This document shows, one piece after another, positions 6,670 through 13,211 of a DNA stretch of 15,511 nucleotides. The stretch comes from JBMNTQ01 sp050945815. GTDB lineage: Bacteria; Bacillota; Clostridia; Christensenellales; JBMNTQ01. The notes beneath the pieces were generated by a model. The model was not told the DNA's origin and did no database searches. It saw only the letters and a program-made list of their open reading frames with translations. The stretch covers positions 1 through 15,511 of the forward strand of contig JBMNTQ010000029.1 in NCBI GenBank assembly GCA_050945815.1. The letters are read 5' to 3'. Position 1 is the stretch's first letter; each line of letters opens with the position of its first letter. The translations under genes were made by a program, and so were the position numbers.

Positions 6670-6849
6670 ATGAAAATGGAAACTCAGGATTATTTGAAAA
6701 AAGCGCTTCTTGATACCCAAGAACGTGTCAGGGATTTCATGAACTACTCAGATCAAGTCAAAGATCCAAAGCTCCAACATTCCTTTAAGGAATTTGCAAG
6801 GCAAGAAGGGTTTATAGCACAGGAGTTGCAGAGGTTTCTAGATAAGTAG
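6670..6849 (+). CDS. Small helical protein, 59 residues, unknown function
   Basis: The ATG at 6670 is preceded by GAGGTGA at 8 nt, one of the best ribosome binding sites in the window, and the frame runs to TAG at 6847-6849. The product is rich in charged residues with a helix-turn-helix pattern: one helix about 5-25 (YLKKALLDTQERVRDFMNY), a KDPKLQ turn, then a second helix to the end. It looks like a small two-helix bundle protein and loosely recalls ferritin-like or CotF-like helices; no function is assigned. It is the only complete plus-strand gene in the window and is divergent from the lysis region. Confidence 0.7.
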   Translation: MKMETQDYLKKALLDTQERVRDFMNYSDQVKDPKLQHSFKEFARQEGFIAQELQRFLDK

Positions 6850-7193
6850 CACCCAGGCGTAATCTAATTAGTATTTGAGGGTACAGCAAAAGCCGCCTTC
6901 AAAAATCTTTCTAACCGTGTTATAACAACCCAGCCTACCGTCACTTTTGCAAAACACGAACGAAAAAACAGGTAAACACTGGAAGTTATTCGTCTGATTC
7001 AAAAGAATATTTCCTCAGAAAGATCGATAAAAGCGGCCAATTTTTGACCGAATATATGAACTGTCCGGGCGAAATACACGACAACATAGCTCTCGGCGAA
7101 CGATACGCCAAAATGGCCGGACGGTTTCCACCAATCAAGGAGGTCCTAAAAGGCTACTATCCAAGCCCTATTTTCTTTGCCTTACAAGCTCCC
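6850..7193. other. Stretch without a confident gene
   Basis: About 340 bases between the 59-residue gene and the broken DUF6935-like gene. One plus-strand frame is open from 6915 to 7280 without an ATG near its beginning. Its middle part (about 6978-7160) reads like ordinary protein, but there is no ribosome binding site for the TTG at 7044 and no recognised motif. I see no clear terminator for the minus-strand operon here. The stretch may be a decayed gene. Confidence 0.4.
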
Positions 7194-7696
7194 TTAGCTC
7201 CCCGATCCAATGGATGTAGGTGCCTGTATATCGGAAATCAAATAATTTTCCCACAGAAACCATTGCCCGGCGCTGCTTAAACTCTTGCTCAGCTTGATTT
7301 CCCGCGGGCTCTCAGCGCCGGAGGATCGAATCATTAGTTTAGCATAGCCCGGTTGCTGATAGCTGTAAGGCCCGTCAAAGATGGTAATTTGATAGGGCTG
7401 CGTTGGGGTATAGTTGTTTTCCGGCGTTACACCATAAAAAATGAGAATGGCTTGTAGGCCTTCCCCCAAAGCCTGTCTCGCAAAAACTAAATATCATACC
7501 GGGATAACATCTGCGGCCCTTTCAAGTAATTCAACATTTCCACCGTCTCCTGCGGGTTATCTGCATAGCGGCACAACACCAAAGTCGTTAGCGCAGCAGT
7601 CTGATACGGCGTGGATAACGCTGCTTCCGGCAGAGCCTGCAGCGCTTCCGTACTGCAGGGCAAATCTACGAATAGGAACGTCTCGTTTTTCACCAT
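7194..7696 (-). pseudogene. Broken DUF6935-like gene
   Basis: The 5' part starts at ATG 7694-7696 with GGAGG 8 nt upstream and encodes a segment with LPEAALSTPYQTAAL, then NYLKGPQMLSRYDI. It hits TAG at 7487-7489. Reading through, the same frame continues FLRDRLWGKAYKPFSFF and is then lost. The frame shifted by one base continues YGVTPENNYTPTQPY and onward, to about LSSAGQWFLWENYLI near 7230. So a premature stop (probably from a Gln codon) and a one-base loss in a run of six A's (plus strand, 7436-7441) have disabled the gene. The C-terminal end, expected to resemble DPWA in this family, also appears degraded. The family name rests on remembered similarity; its function is unknown. A sequencing error could explain the homopolymer indel but not the stop codon as easily. 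Confidence 0.75.
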
Positions 7697-7762
7697 AATT
7701 GCATCCTCCGTATACAATAAAGAATAGGACCAGCCAGCATAGCCGGGGGTAGATGCAGTTTC

Positions 7763-9073
7763 TTATTTGGATTTTTTCCCGAATAAGCCTTTAAAAATTC
7801 CCTTTGCCTGTTCTTTCAGTTGCTGCGCGCCCATAGCGCCTCCCGTGACACTCGGAGCCGCGCTGCTTGTTTTTATGGCGGCCGCTGCCTGTTGCGGCTG
7901 TTTCTGCGTTTGGGGCATATGCTGGGCAGAGGCCTGGCTTAGCTGCTCTTTATATTGATAATAGGTCAAGTCCGCATTAAGCTGCGTTGCCTTCTCGGTA
8001 GCTCTGCTATGAAACTTGTTTCTTCCCGCACGATCCAGCGCATACCAAATCATTTTATCCGGAGTTTTGCAAAGCACCTCAAAAGTAGAAGCTTCACTTA
8101 GGATTTCATCCCGTACAATAGCCTTAAAAACATCATAATTTTGCGGATGCAGGGATTCCTTAATCCGGCCCAGTTCATCTACATTTTTCGGAGCAAGCAG
8201 CCATATTTTCAGCCCTTCCTCTGCAAGAAAATCATCAAATGTAAGGCCGAGTTCTTCCTTAAGAAGCTGCAAAGCACGCTTAAGTGCACTTCGCAGCTCA
8301 ATCATAGTGCGAAGCGCCTTTCTGCCGTTTATCCCTTGGCCTCCGCTGCGCTGTGCGTCAAGCTTACTGGAGCAATAATCCGTCAACAGGGAAGCTATTA
8401 CGATAGCCATATTCATTTTGCTGACAGCCTGCTGAATAAGCGCAATCTTTTCAAATTCCATACGTTCGATGGCATAATCCAATTCTTCGCTGCTCTGCAC
8501 CCTTTGATAAATCTCAATATGTTTTTCAAGGGTGACTGTTGTGGCAGCTTGCAACGGGTCCATAGCCTGCAATATGGGTTCAAAAACATCCAAGCTGTCT
8601 TCGCTTACAATCTTCCACAGCAAGCGCTCCTGCTCCAGTATAATTTGCGCATCCAGCATATTGTCGGTTCTATCCGCCACCGAAAATATTGCCTCATACG
8701 CAGCCTCGCCCCGTTTTCGGTATCCGGCTTTCTTTATCTCGTCATAAGGCGTGCGGTATTGCTCCACAAACTCCCGCACCGATATGGGCGGCGGCGCCGG
8801 CGTATCGCTGTAATCCGTTTTTACCTTGCCGTCTGCATCAGCCGTTCCCATGCTGGCCATTGCGACTTTCGTAACAAGCCCTGAATATTCCTCCTGCAAT
8901 CCAGATTCAGCAAATTTTTGGTAAAAAGTGGAGGGATCTGAGTTTGAAGCAGCAAAATCGTACATCTTCTGCTTAAATACCTCCGTCTGCTGCTGTAGAA
9001 AAGGGCTTGTAATGGTGTAATTGTCAAACGCATCCAAATAGGCTTGGACGATTCCTCTGGTTTCATCACTCAA
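7763..9073 (-). CDS. Helical protein of unknown function with Gln/Ala-rich linker and basic tail
   Basis: The product has 436 residues if translation begins at the TTG at 9071-9073, which has a perfect AGGAGG (9083-9088) at 9 nt. In-frame ATG codons at 9091 and 9130 lie at or upstream of that site, inside the preceding gene. Most of the protein is predicted helical and charged. A Pro-rich break (TPAPPPIS) occurs about one quarter in. After roughly residue 375 comes a low-complexity Gln/Ala/Ser linker, and the end is a short amphipathic basic tail (GIFKGLFGKKSK) that might bind membranes or nucleic acid. No signal peptide or catalytic motif is visible, and I do not recognise the family. It overlaps the upstream gene by 8 nt, so the two are co-translated and probably work together. 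Confidence 0.8.
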   Translation of the reverse strand: MSDETRGIVQAYLDAFDNYTITSPFLQQQTEVFKQKMYDFAASNSDPSTFYQKFAESGLQEEYSGLVTKVAMASMGTADADGKVKTDYSDTPAPPPISVREFVEQYRTPYDEIKKAGYRKRGEAAYEAIFSVADRTDNMLDAQIILEQERLLWKIVSEDSLDVFEPILQAMDPLQAATTVTLEKHIEIYQRVQSSEELDYAIERMEFEKIALIQQAVSKMNMAIVIASLLTDYCSSKLDAQRSGGQGINGRKALRTMIELRSALKRALQLLKEELGLTFDDFLAEEGLKIWLLAPKNVDELGRIKESLHPQNYDVFKAIVRDEILSEASTFEVLCKTPDKMIWYALDRAGRNKFHSRATEKATQLNADLTYYQYKEQLSQASAQHMPQTQKQPQQAAAAIKTSSAAPSVTGGAMGAQQLKEQAKGIFKGLFGKKSK

Positions 9074-9872
9074 ATCCCATAACCTCCTCATCCATATAGG
9101 TATAGCTGCCGGCTTTTGAATCAGGCGCAATTACCACCACCTGTGCACGCCGTATCTTTGCCGCGCTTTCATTTCCCGCTCTAACAACCGTCTCTTTTTT
9201 ACCCGAAAGAAGTGAATCAGTTTCATCGTATTCCTGCTGCACGCGCTGTCTCTCGGCTGTAAAATCCGGTCCGTTAGCATACAGCGCAGGCACCGCACGC
9301 ACAAAATGTGCATACCCTTCGTCAGTTGCCGGAATCAGCGCACGAAACATGGGCAACGCCGATAGCTCCGTAAAGTCTGAGCTGGGCTTTACAAGCTTGC
9401 CCATGGATTCAGCCAAATCTTTCATTGTGTTTTGTATAAGCGTCTCATTTGTAAGGCTACAGCATGATAGCGTCAAGTAGCAGTTATAGATATTTGAAAA
9501 TGCCTCACAAGTTTGAATATATGGAATCTTCAGGTTCCGTGCAGTCATCTCGTAGCCGGTTTCATACATAGCGCCTATGTCTGCGTCAATCTCCTCAATC
9601 TTTTTTCGATACACCTCAGCCACATCAGGCATATGGTTTTCACGGGACGCTTTTTCCAGTGCTGCAAACTTATCCTGCATAAGGGCAGCGCTTGGCGCAA
9701 GAAAATACTTCGAGTTTCTGATTTTGGCAGAAGCTTCCTCGGCCGTTTCGCAATCCTGCATAAATATCACCATCTCACGGTAGATCTGCGCCTGCCTTGG
9801 TGCATAGCCGCTTTCCTCACATCGTTTCGCCATCATATCGTACAATTTAAGTGCCTTGTCAATCTCTCTCAA
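9066..9872 (-). CDS. Helical cytosolic protein of unknown function
   Basis: A 268-residue, charged, mainly helical protein. The first 100 residues are likely coiled or bundled helices (RQAQIYREMVIFMQ through YRKKIEEIDADIG). A more mixed central part includes a CC pair (LTLSCCSLTN). A TPR-like or scaffold role is possible but not shown. The start is TTG at 9870-9872, with GAGGGGGG about 7 nt upstream; the next in-frame ATG is 12 codons further in. The gene overlaps the 436-residue gene. It follows the second lipoprotein gene at 76 nt, or at 18 nt if that gene is frameshifted as suspected. No signal peptide. Confidence 0.8.
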   Translation of the reverse strand: MREIDKALKLYDMMAKRCEESGYAPRQAQIYREMVIFMQDCETAEEASAKIRNSKYFLAPSAALMQDKFAALEKASRENHMPDVAEVYRKKIEEIDADIGAMYETGYEMTARNLKIPYIQTCEAFSNIYNCYLTLSCCSLTNETLIQNTMKDLAESMGKLVKPSSDFTELSALPMFRALIPATDEGYAHFVRAVPALYANGPDFTAERQRVQQEYDETDSLLSGKKETVVRAGNESAAKIRRAQVVVIAPDSKAGSYTYMDEEVMGFE

Positions 9873-9948
9873 GCGTAAACCCCCCTCGTATCATTGTTTA
9901 GTATGATGCAGCACCACACCATCAAACTGGTGCCAATCGCTTATTCCG

Positions 9949-10530
9949 TCAAATTCCTGACAGGAAGTCATCTCCCGCATCCCCCGCCAGGCCCAAAAAG
10001 AGATCAAACAACGCCAGCGAGGCTGTTCCGCCCATAACTCCAGAGCGATTATCATAAGCATAGATAGATTCCCCCGAAGCATACTCCACGCTCAAACGCG
10101 AGCCCATATGCTCCGGTATGCCCTCTACCGTTACGTCTGTGCCATTGGCTTTGGCCAAGTCATACTCAAAGACAAGGGCCTGCAGCGCATCAAGCGAGGA
10201 CAGGGGCGCCACAAACTCAAATTCAAAAGCGGCGTCGCCTTCTCCATATCCCCAACCCGTACACAAAGCGCCTTCTTGCTGGCGCACAAGACTGAATGAA
10301 CAATAATCATACTGATTCATCCGGCCATAATACCTAAAAAAATCACAGTTGAATTCATACTCAAATAGGTTTATCTCTTTCGATGTGATAGACTTTGGGG
10401 CATCCGGATTCGTCCAATCGCGAACAACGCCTGTGCCGCCGAATTCCGATGCGTCTTTCTCTTTTTCATAACAGCCCGCAAACAGCAAGCATACAACCAG
10501 CGCGGCAACAAGCATCCCTAACCATTTCAT
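9949..10530 (-). CDS. Lipoprotein of unknown function, possibly frameshifted near its 3' end
   Basis: The 193-residue product starts at ATG 10528-10530 with AAAGGG 6 nt upstream. A type II signal peptide (MKWLGMLVAALVVCLLFAGC) carries the lipobox LFAGC, so the protein should be anchored on the outer face of the membrane. The mature part is acidic and aromatic, with a likely beta-rich domain (NLFEYEFNCDFFRYY through LALFDLFLGL), and I do not recognise it. The frame stops at TGA (9949-9951). The frame one base over stays open for about another 20 codons to a TGA at 9891-9893 and reads protein-like (EFDGISDWHQFDGVVL), so the native C-terminus may have been longer. It follows the first lipoprotein gene at 25 nt. 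Confidence 0.8.
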   Translation of the reverse strand: MKWLGMLVAALVVCLLFAGCYEKEKDASEFGGTGVVRDWTNPDAPKSITSKEINLFEYEFNCDFFRYYGRMNQYDYCSFSLVRQQEGALCTGWGYGEGDAAFEFEFVAPLSSLDALQALVFEYDLAKANGTDVTVEGIPEHMGSRLSVEYASGESIYAYDNRSGVMGGTASLALFDLFLGLAGDAGDDFLSGI

Positions 10531-10555
10531 AGTCGTCCCTTTCCTATTTGCTATC

Positions 10556-11368
10556 TCATGGTGTATACCGCTCAGAAATAAGCCAGATACCCTCCTCACT
10601 AATGCCTACATCCGCCAATATGCCGCCGGGTCTTTCCTGCATCTCATCAATAAAGTTATCCAGGTTGATTTGAAAATACTCCATCCCAGCATCCTGCACA
10701 TCAACCCATACATAGTACTCCGTCCATAGCGTAGCCGTGTATGGAATCCAATCTTCCATTTCATTGTCAATCGCATAACCATTCGGCTGGGAAGAATCGT
10801 CCACCCACATCACTTCATCAACTAAAATTTGTACCAGCCCATCTTCTAAAACTTCATTCAGCTTAACATAAGCAAGAATCGTAAGGCTGTCTCCGTTACG
10901 GATTTCCCATCTATCTTCCAATGGGTTATACTCATATATCTCGCCGCCCGGGCTGATTGTATAGAGGATTTCCCGTGTGAATTTCCCGTCATCATTCGTG
11001 CCCAGCCAAACATCACGGCAGATGCCTTCCAACTCCGTGGTTTCCCCGGTGACCAGCGCAAACATACCGTACTCTTCTACCATCTCATACGCCTCCATCA
11101 CCTCAGATAGTAGATAGTCGATCAACTCGTCGTCACTCATATCCGCGGTGTCGGTCGTCTTTTGCACCGGATCTGTATCGTCGATCTGCCCGTCCATAAC
11201 TGTGGGTACAGGCGTTGCATGATAGTCTTCCGCCCTTGTCGGATAAACATCACTGTTGTCAGGGGTAGGCACTCTATCAATCGCCGGTTGGTGGTTGCAA
11301 GCCGCAAACACACACACGCACAATATAGCCGCCAACACTATAAAAAGATATCGCATTTTATTAACCAT
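10556..11368 (-). CDS. Lipoprotein of unknown function
   Basis: The 270-residue product has a type II signal peptide with lipobox VFAAC (Cys 24). It is followed by a Pro/Thr/Asp-rich linker (about 28-70) and an acidic, Tyr/Trp-rich C-terminal domain. Within that domain, ICRDVWLGTNDDGKFTRE and ISPGGEIYEYNPLEDRWEI resemble short beta repeats seen in other clostridial lipoproteins. The ATG is at 11366-11368, with AGGGTGA about 7 nt upstream. It is the first gene of the probable lipoprotein operon. Function unknown; surface sensing or binding is only a guess. Confidence 0.85.
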   Translation of the reverse strand: MVNKMRYLFIVLAAILCVCVFAACNHQPAIDRVPTPDNSDVYPTRAEDYHATPVPTVMDGQIDDTDPVQKTTDTADMSDDELIDYLLSEVMEAYEMVEEYGMFALVTGETTELEGICRDVWLGTNDDGKFTREILYTISPGGEIYEYNPLEDRWEIRNGDSLTILAYVKLNEVLEDGLVQILVDEVMWVDDSSQPNGYAIDNEMEDWIPYTATLWTEYYVWVDVQDAGMEYFQINLDNFIDEMQERPGGILADVGISEEGIWLISERYTP

Positions 11369-11511
11369 TGTTCCATCACCCTATTGAGCGTTCTTGCGCA
11401 AGGCCCTACCTTCAAACCTGTCTCTTTCGTTGTGCGCGAGCCTAGCCGGCCTCCCTGCATATTGCTATATCCGCGCACACACCCAAGTTAAAGGCGTCGA
11501 CAGTACCAGCC

Positions 11512-11547
11512 AAAAAGAGTCGTAAGGGGTTCAGCACGCGAACCCCT
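11512..11547 (-). terminator. Intrinsic terminator of the four-helix membrane protein gene
   Basis: AGGGGTTC (11525-11532) and GAACCCCT (11540-11547) form a perfect 8-bp stem with a 7-nt loop, 18 nt past the stop codon of the gene at 11565-11987. On the minus strand it is followed, after a short gap, by a T-run (11512-11516). Confidence 0.7.
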
Positions 11548-11564
11548 CATACTCTATAGCCTTA

Positions 11565-11987
11565 TTACGCTGCCACTGCATCCATTCTTTTTTTGTTCTG
11601 GAACGCGCCAATCAGGTACAACACCGGCAACACCAAGCCAATAATCAAGTTTATCACGCTGAAGTCACCGCCGCCCGCTGTGGTCAACACATTACCTAGA
11701 ACCGACAAGACCGCTGTCAAAATACCAAATACGATGCAAACGATCGCTTTCTCCGGTTTTGCTGCATTCACAACGCCCAGTATGCCCGCCACCAGGCTAA
11801 CTGCCGCACTGACAAGCGAGAGGATAGCCGCAATCGTCAACATACCCAAGCTTCCCTCCGCTCCCAGCGCTGCAACCAACAGGCCCACGCCCAACACAGC
11901 AATAATGCCTACGATAATGCCAATCCCTCCGCCAATAATCATGAGAATGCCCGTCACTTTGAGAAAACCATTGCTCTTTGTTTCCAT
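11565..11987 (-). CDS. Small four-helix integral membrane protein of unknown function
   Basis: A 140-residue protein with four hydrophobic segments (about 9-40, 48-73, 78-102 and 110-128). They are rich in Gly, Ala, Ile, Val and Leu, with short loops and a basic end (NKKRMDAVAA). The first hairpin is a Gly-rich helix (GGGIGIIVGIIAVLGVG). GGGGAG lies 8 nt before the ATG (11985-11987). It appears to be a single-gene unit with its own terminator. CATAAT about 30 nt upstream may be a -10 element. The type is common in clostridia as an uncharacterised membrane protein; no function is proposed. Confidence 0.8.
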   Translation of the reverse strand: METKSNGFLKVTGILMIIGGGIGIIVGIIAVLGVGLLVAALGAEGSLGMLTIAAILSLVSAAVSLVAGILGVVNAAKPEKAIVCIVFGILTAVLSVLGNVLTTAGGGDFSVINLIIGLVLPVLYLIGAFQNKKRMDAVAA

Positions 11988-12157
11988 TTTTTCTACTCCC
12001 CTTTAAAAATATATTATGGCAAGCGCGAAATGGTCTTGCGTCGAACCATCCATCTCAAAACCGTACTTTACCTACCTCGTTCGCATCCAATTCCCCACCG
12101 AATCCCTCTGTTTTAGGTCGTCCCCATACGCCAACGGTAGGGGCCTTTTCATTAACC

Positions 12158-12550
12158 CTATTGCAACAGAGATTCCAGTTTGCAAAGCAAATAGTTAACA
12201 CTCGTATCATAGAAAAGAAAATCGTCAATCCTGTTTTCCTGCTTTGCTTGTATCGCTGCGCGGCAGGAATCCACATCGCTTTCGCAACACAGAAGCACCT
12301 GTTTGCATCCAGCAACCTGTTTTCGAATCGCATCACAGATACCGAGGCATCTCTCAGCAGATCTCCAATTACCGGATTCAGGAACCTCGACCACCACAAC
12401 CTCCGGTTTGTAGCTTATCGCTGTACCAACAGCCGCATCATAATTCTGGTCGGCGCATAGTTCAAAACGCATGTCGTCTTGCGTCTGCGCGATCAAAGCA
12501 TCAGAGAGAATTTTCCTGCTCATAATCAGCAGAATCATTTTCTTATCCAC
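12158..12550 (-). CDS. Degenerate receiver-domain (pseudo-receiver) protein
   Basis: This 130-residue protein has the length and hydrophobic pattern of a single CheY-like domain: beta1 KMILLIM, beta3 PEVVVVEVPESG, beta4 KQVLLCCES, beta5 DDFLFYD and a final helix. The phosphorylation machinery is gone: the acidic pair after beta1 is MSR, the acceptor Asp is Glu (E55), the Thr/Ser after beta4 is Cys, and the invariant Lys after beta5 is Tyr (Y114). There is no output domain. It may act as a phosphorylation-independent partner of the nearby two-component system. A Glu at the acceptor site can mimic phospho-Asp. The start is a GTG (12548-12550) with GGTGA 6 nt upstream; an ATG four codons later is possible. 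A shared dyad and a promoter-like element lie upstream. Confidence 0.75.
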   Translation of the reverse strand: MDKKMILLIMSRKILSDALIAQTQDDMRFELCADQNYDAAVGTAISYKPEVVVVEVPESGNWRSAERCLGICDAIRKQVAGCKQVLLCCESDVDSCRAAIQAKQENRIDDFLFYDTSVNYLLCKLESLLQ

Positions 12551-12602
12551 GACCTATCACCGACCTCATCTTCTAAGCTTGTTACATATCTGGTTCAAGT
12601 AT

Positions 12603-12619
12603 AATAGAAAAATTCTATT
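12603..12619. promoter_or_regulatory. Palindrome overlapping the likely promoter of the pseudo-receiver gene
   Basis: AATAGAA and TTCTATT form a perfect 7-bp inverted repeat with a 3-nt centre. On the minus strand it runs into TATACT, a good -10 element about 50 nt from the GTG start. It lies directly downstream of the dyad at 12626-12642. No good -35 hexamer is present at 17 nt, which fits an activator-dependent promoter. The function is inferred from position. Confidence 0.4.
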
Positions 12620-12625
12620 CAAGCC

Positions 12626-12642
12626 CTACCCACGGCGGATAG
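12626..12642. promoter_or_regulatory. Dyad copy 1, candidate response-regulator site upstream of the pseudo-receiver gene
   Basis: CTACCCACGGCGGATAG is an imperfect 17-bp dyad. With copy 2 (13126-13142) it shares 21 of 23 positions over the longer block 12624-12646. It lies about 75 nt upstream of the start codon and 20 nt upstream of the TATACT element, a position for an activator near -35. The TACCC..GGATA layout is like the inverted heptamers bound by NarL/LuxR-family regulators. Confidence 0.5.
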
Positions 12643-12669
12643 TTTTTGGCTTGGCCAAGAAGCCTAAAC

Positions 12670-12700
12670 AAAAAACAGGAAGCTGCCCATCGCAGCCTCC
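12670..12700 (-). terminator. Intrinsic terminator of the small lipoprotein gene
   Basis: GGAAGCTGC (12678-12686) pairs with GCAGCCTCC (12692-12700) in a 9-bp stem with one G-U pair and a 5-nt loop. On the minus strand it is followed by six T's (12670-12675). It lies just past the stop codon at 12715. Confidence 0.85.
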
Positions 12701-12714
12701 CGCCCAATGAAGTG

Positions 12715-13056
12715 CTATTTCTTTTCCAGCTGATAGCTTGGTCGATAGACTTCATCCGTTTCTAGCGAAAGCTTTTTGTCGTCCAGCTTAAACTGATAGC
12801 CGATCTCAGCCTCCCAATTCGATAGCTTGATTGTCACATTGCTGCCATCGATTGAATACGTTCCATCATCCTTTATACCGTATTCGTTTTCCATTTTGCA
12901 GCCACCCTTTCCGTCAAACGTCCAGGTGACAGCCATATCTTCGCTTCGCCCTTCCCATGTTCCATGTAATTCATCCCCGCCGCCGCAGGCGCTCAGCAGC
13001 AGCATAAGTACCAGCACAGCCGACACCGCAACAACAGCCAGTCTGTTTTTTCTCAT
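12715..13056 (-). CDS. Small lipoprotein with lipocalin-like (DUF5640-type) domain
   Basis: The 113-residue product starts at ATG 13054-13056, with AAAGGA 9 nt upstream. The signal peptide ends in lipobox LLSAC (Cys 24), so the protein should be lipid-anchored outside the cell. The mature part begins GTWEG and continues with a beta pattern, TFDGKGGCKMENEYGI then GTYSIDGSNVTIKL, typical of the small lipocalin-like or META-like domains of clostridial lipoproteins. Ligand unknown. The dyad copy at 13126-13142 lies about 70 nt upstream, suggesting control by the adjacent response regulator. Confidence 0.85.
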   Translation of the reverse strand: MRKNRLAVVAVSAVLVLMLLLSACGGGDELHGTWEGRSEDMAVTWTFDGKGGCKMENEYGIKDDGTYSIDGSNVTIKLSNWEAEIGYQFKLDDKKLSLETDEVYRPSYQLEKK

Positions 13057-13125
13057 CAAACCAATTCCTTTCCAGTGTTTATTCCTATTTCTCCTATACT
13101 GTAACATCTCTTACATGCTCCCACC

Positions 13126-13142
13126 CTACCCGCAGCGGATAG
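13126..13142. promoter_or_regulatory. Dyad copy 2, candidate response-regulator site upstream of the small lipoprotein gene
   Basis: CTACCCGCAGCGGATAG is an imperfect 17-bp dyad, about 70 nt upstream of the lipoprotein start. It lies immediately past the terminator of the two-component operon. A weak -10-like TACAGT lies 20 nt downstream on the minus strand, the same spacing as TATACT has from copy 1. Both copies are flanked by CC on the left and TTTT on the right. Confidence 0.5.
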
Positions 13143-13148
13143 TTTTCG

Positions 13149-13186
13149 AAAAAAAGAAAACGCCAGGTCGGTTCCAGAGCCTGACG
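13149..13186 (-). terminator. Intrinsic terminator of the two-component operon
   Basis: CGCCAGG (13161-13167) pairs with CCTGACG (13180-13186), with one G-U pair in the minus-strand RNA and a 12-nt loop. On the minus strand a broken T-run follows (13149-13160). It lies about 25 nt past the stop codon of the response-regulator gene. Confidence 0.8.
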
Positions 13187-13211
13187 TGCATCTTCCCTAT
13201 CGTTTCTCTTC

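Noticed and set aside
8141..8884. 247-codon plus-strand frame
   Set aside because: Antisense to the 436-residue helical protein, no ribosome binding site, and Cys/Phe/His-rich composition typical of reverse-strand reading.
11431..11479. TGTGCGCG/CGCGCACA inverted repeat with a 33-nt loop upstream of the lipoprotein operon
   Set aside because: Arms are only 8 bp, far apart and of simple GC alternation; no U-run or promoter relation, so not called as an element.
12115..12150. Hairpin CCCCATAC/GTAGGGG as terminator of the pseudo-receiver gene
   Set aside because: The stem has a bulge, and no U-run follows on the minus strand; too weak to list.
12648..12664. CTTGGCCAAG palindrome and GGCTT/AAGCC arms
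   Set aside because: Short palindrome lying directly beyond the terminator; no counterpart at the other dyad-bearing promoter.
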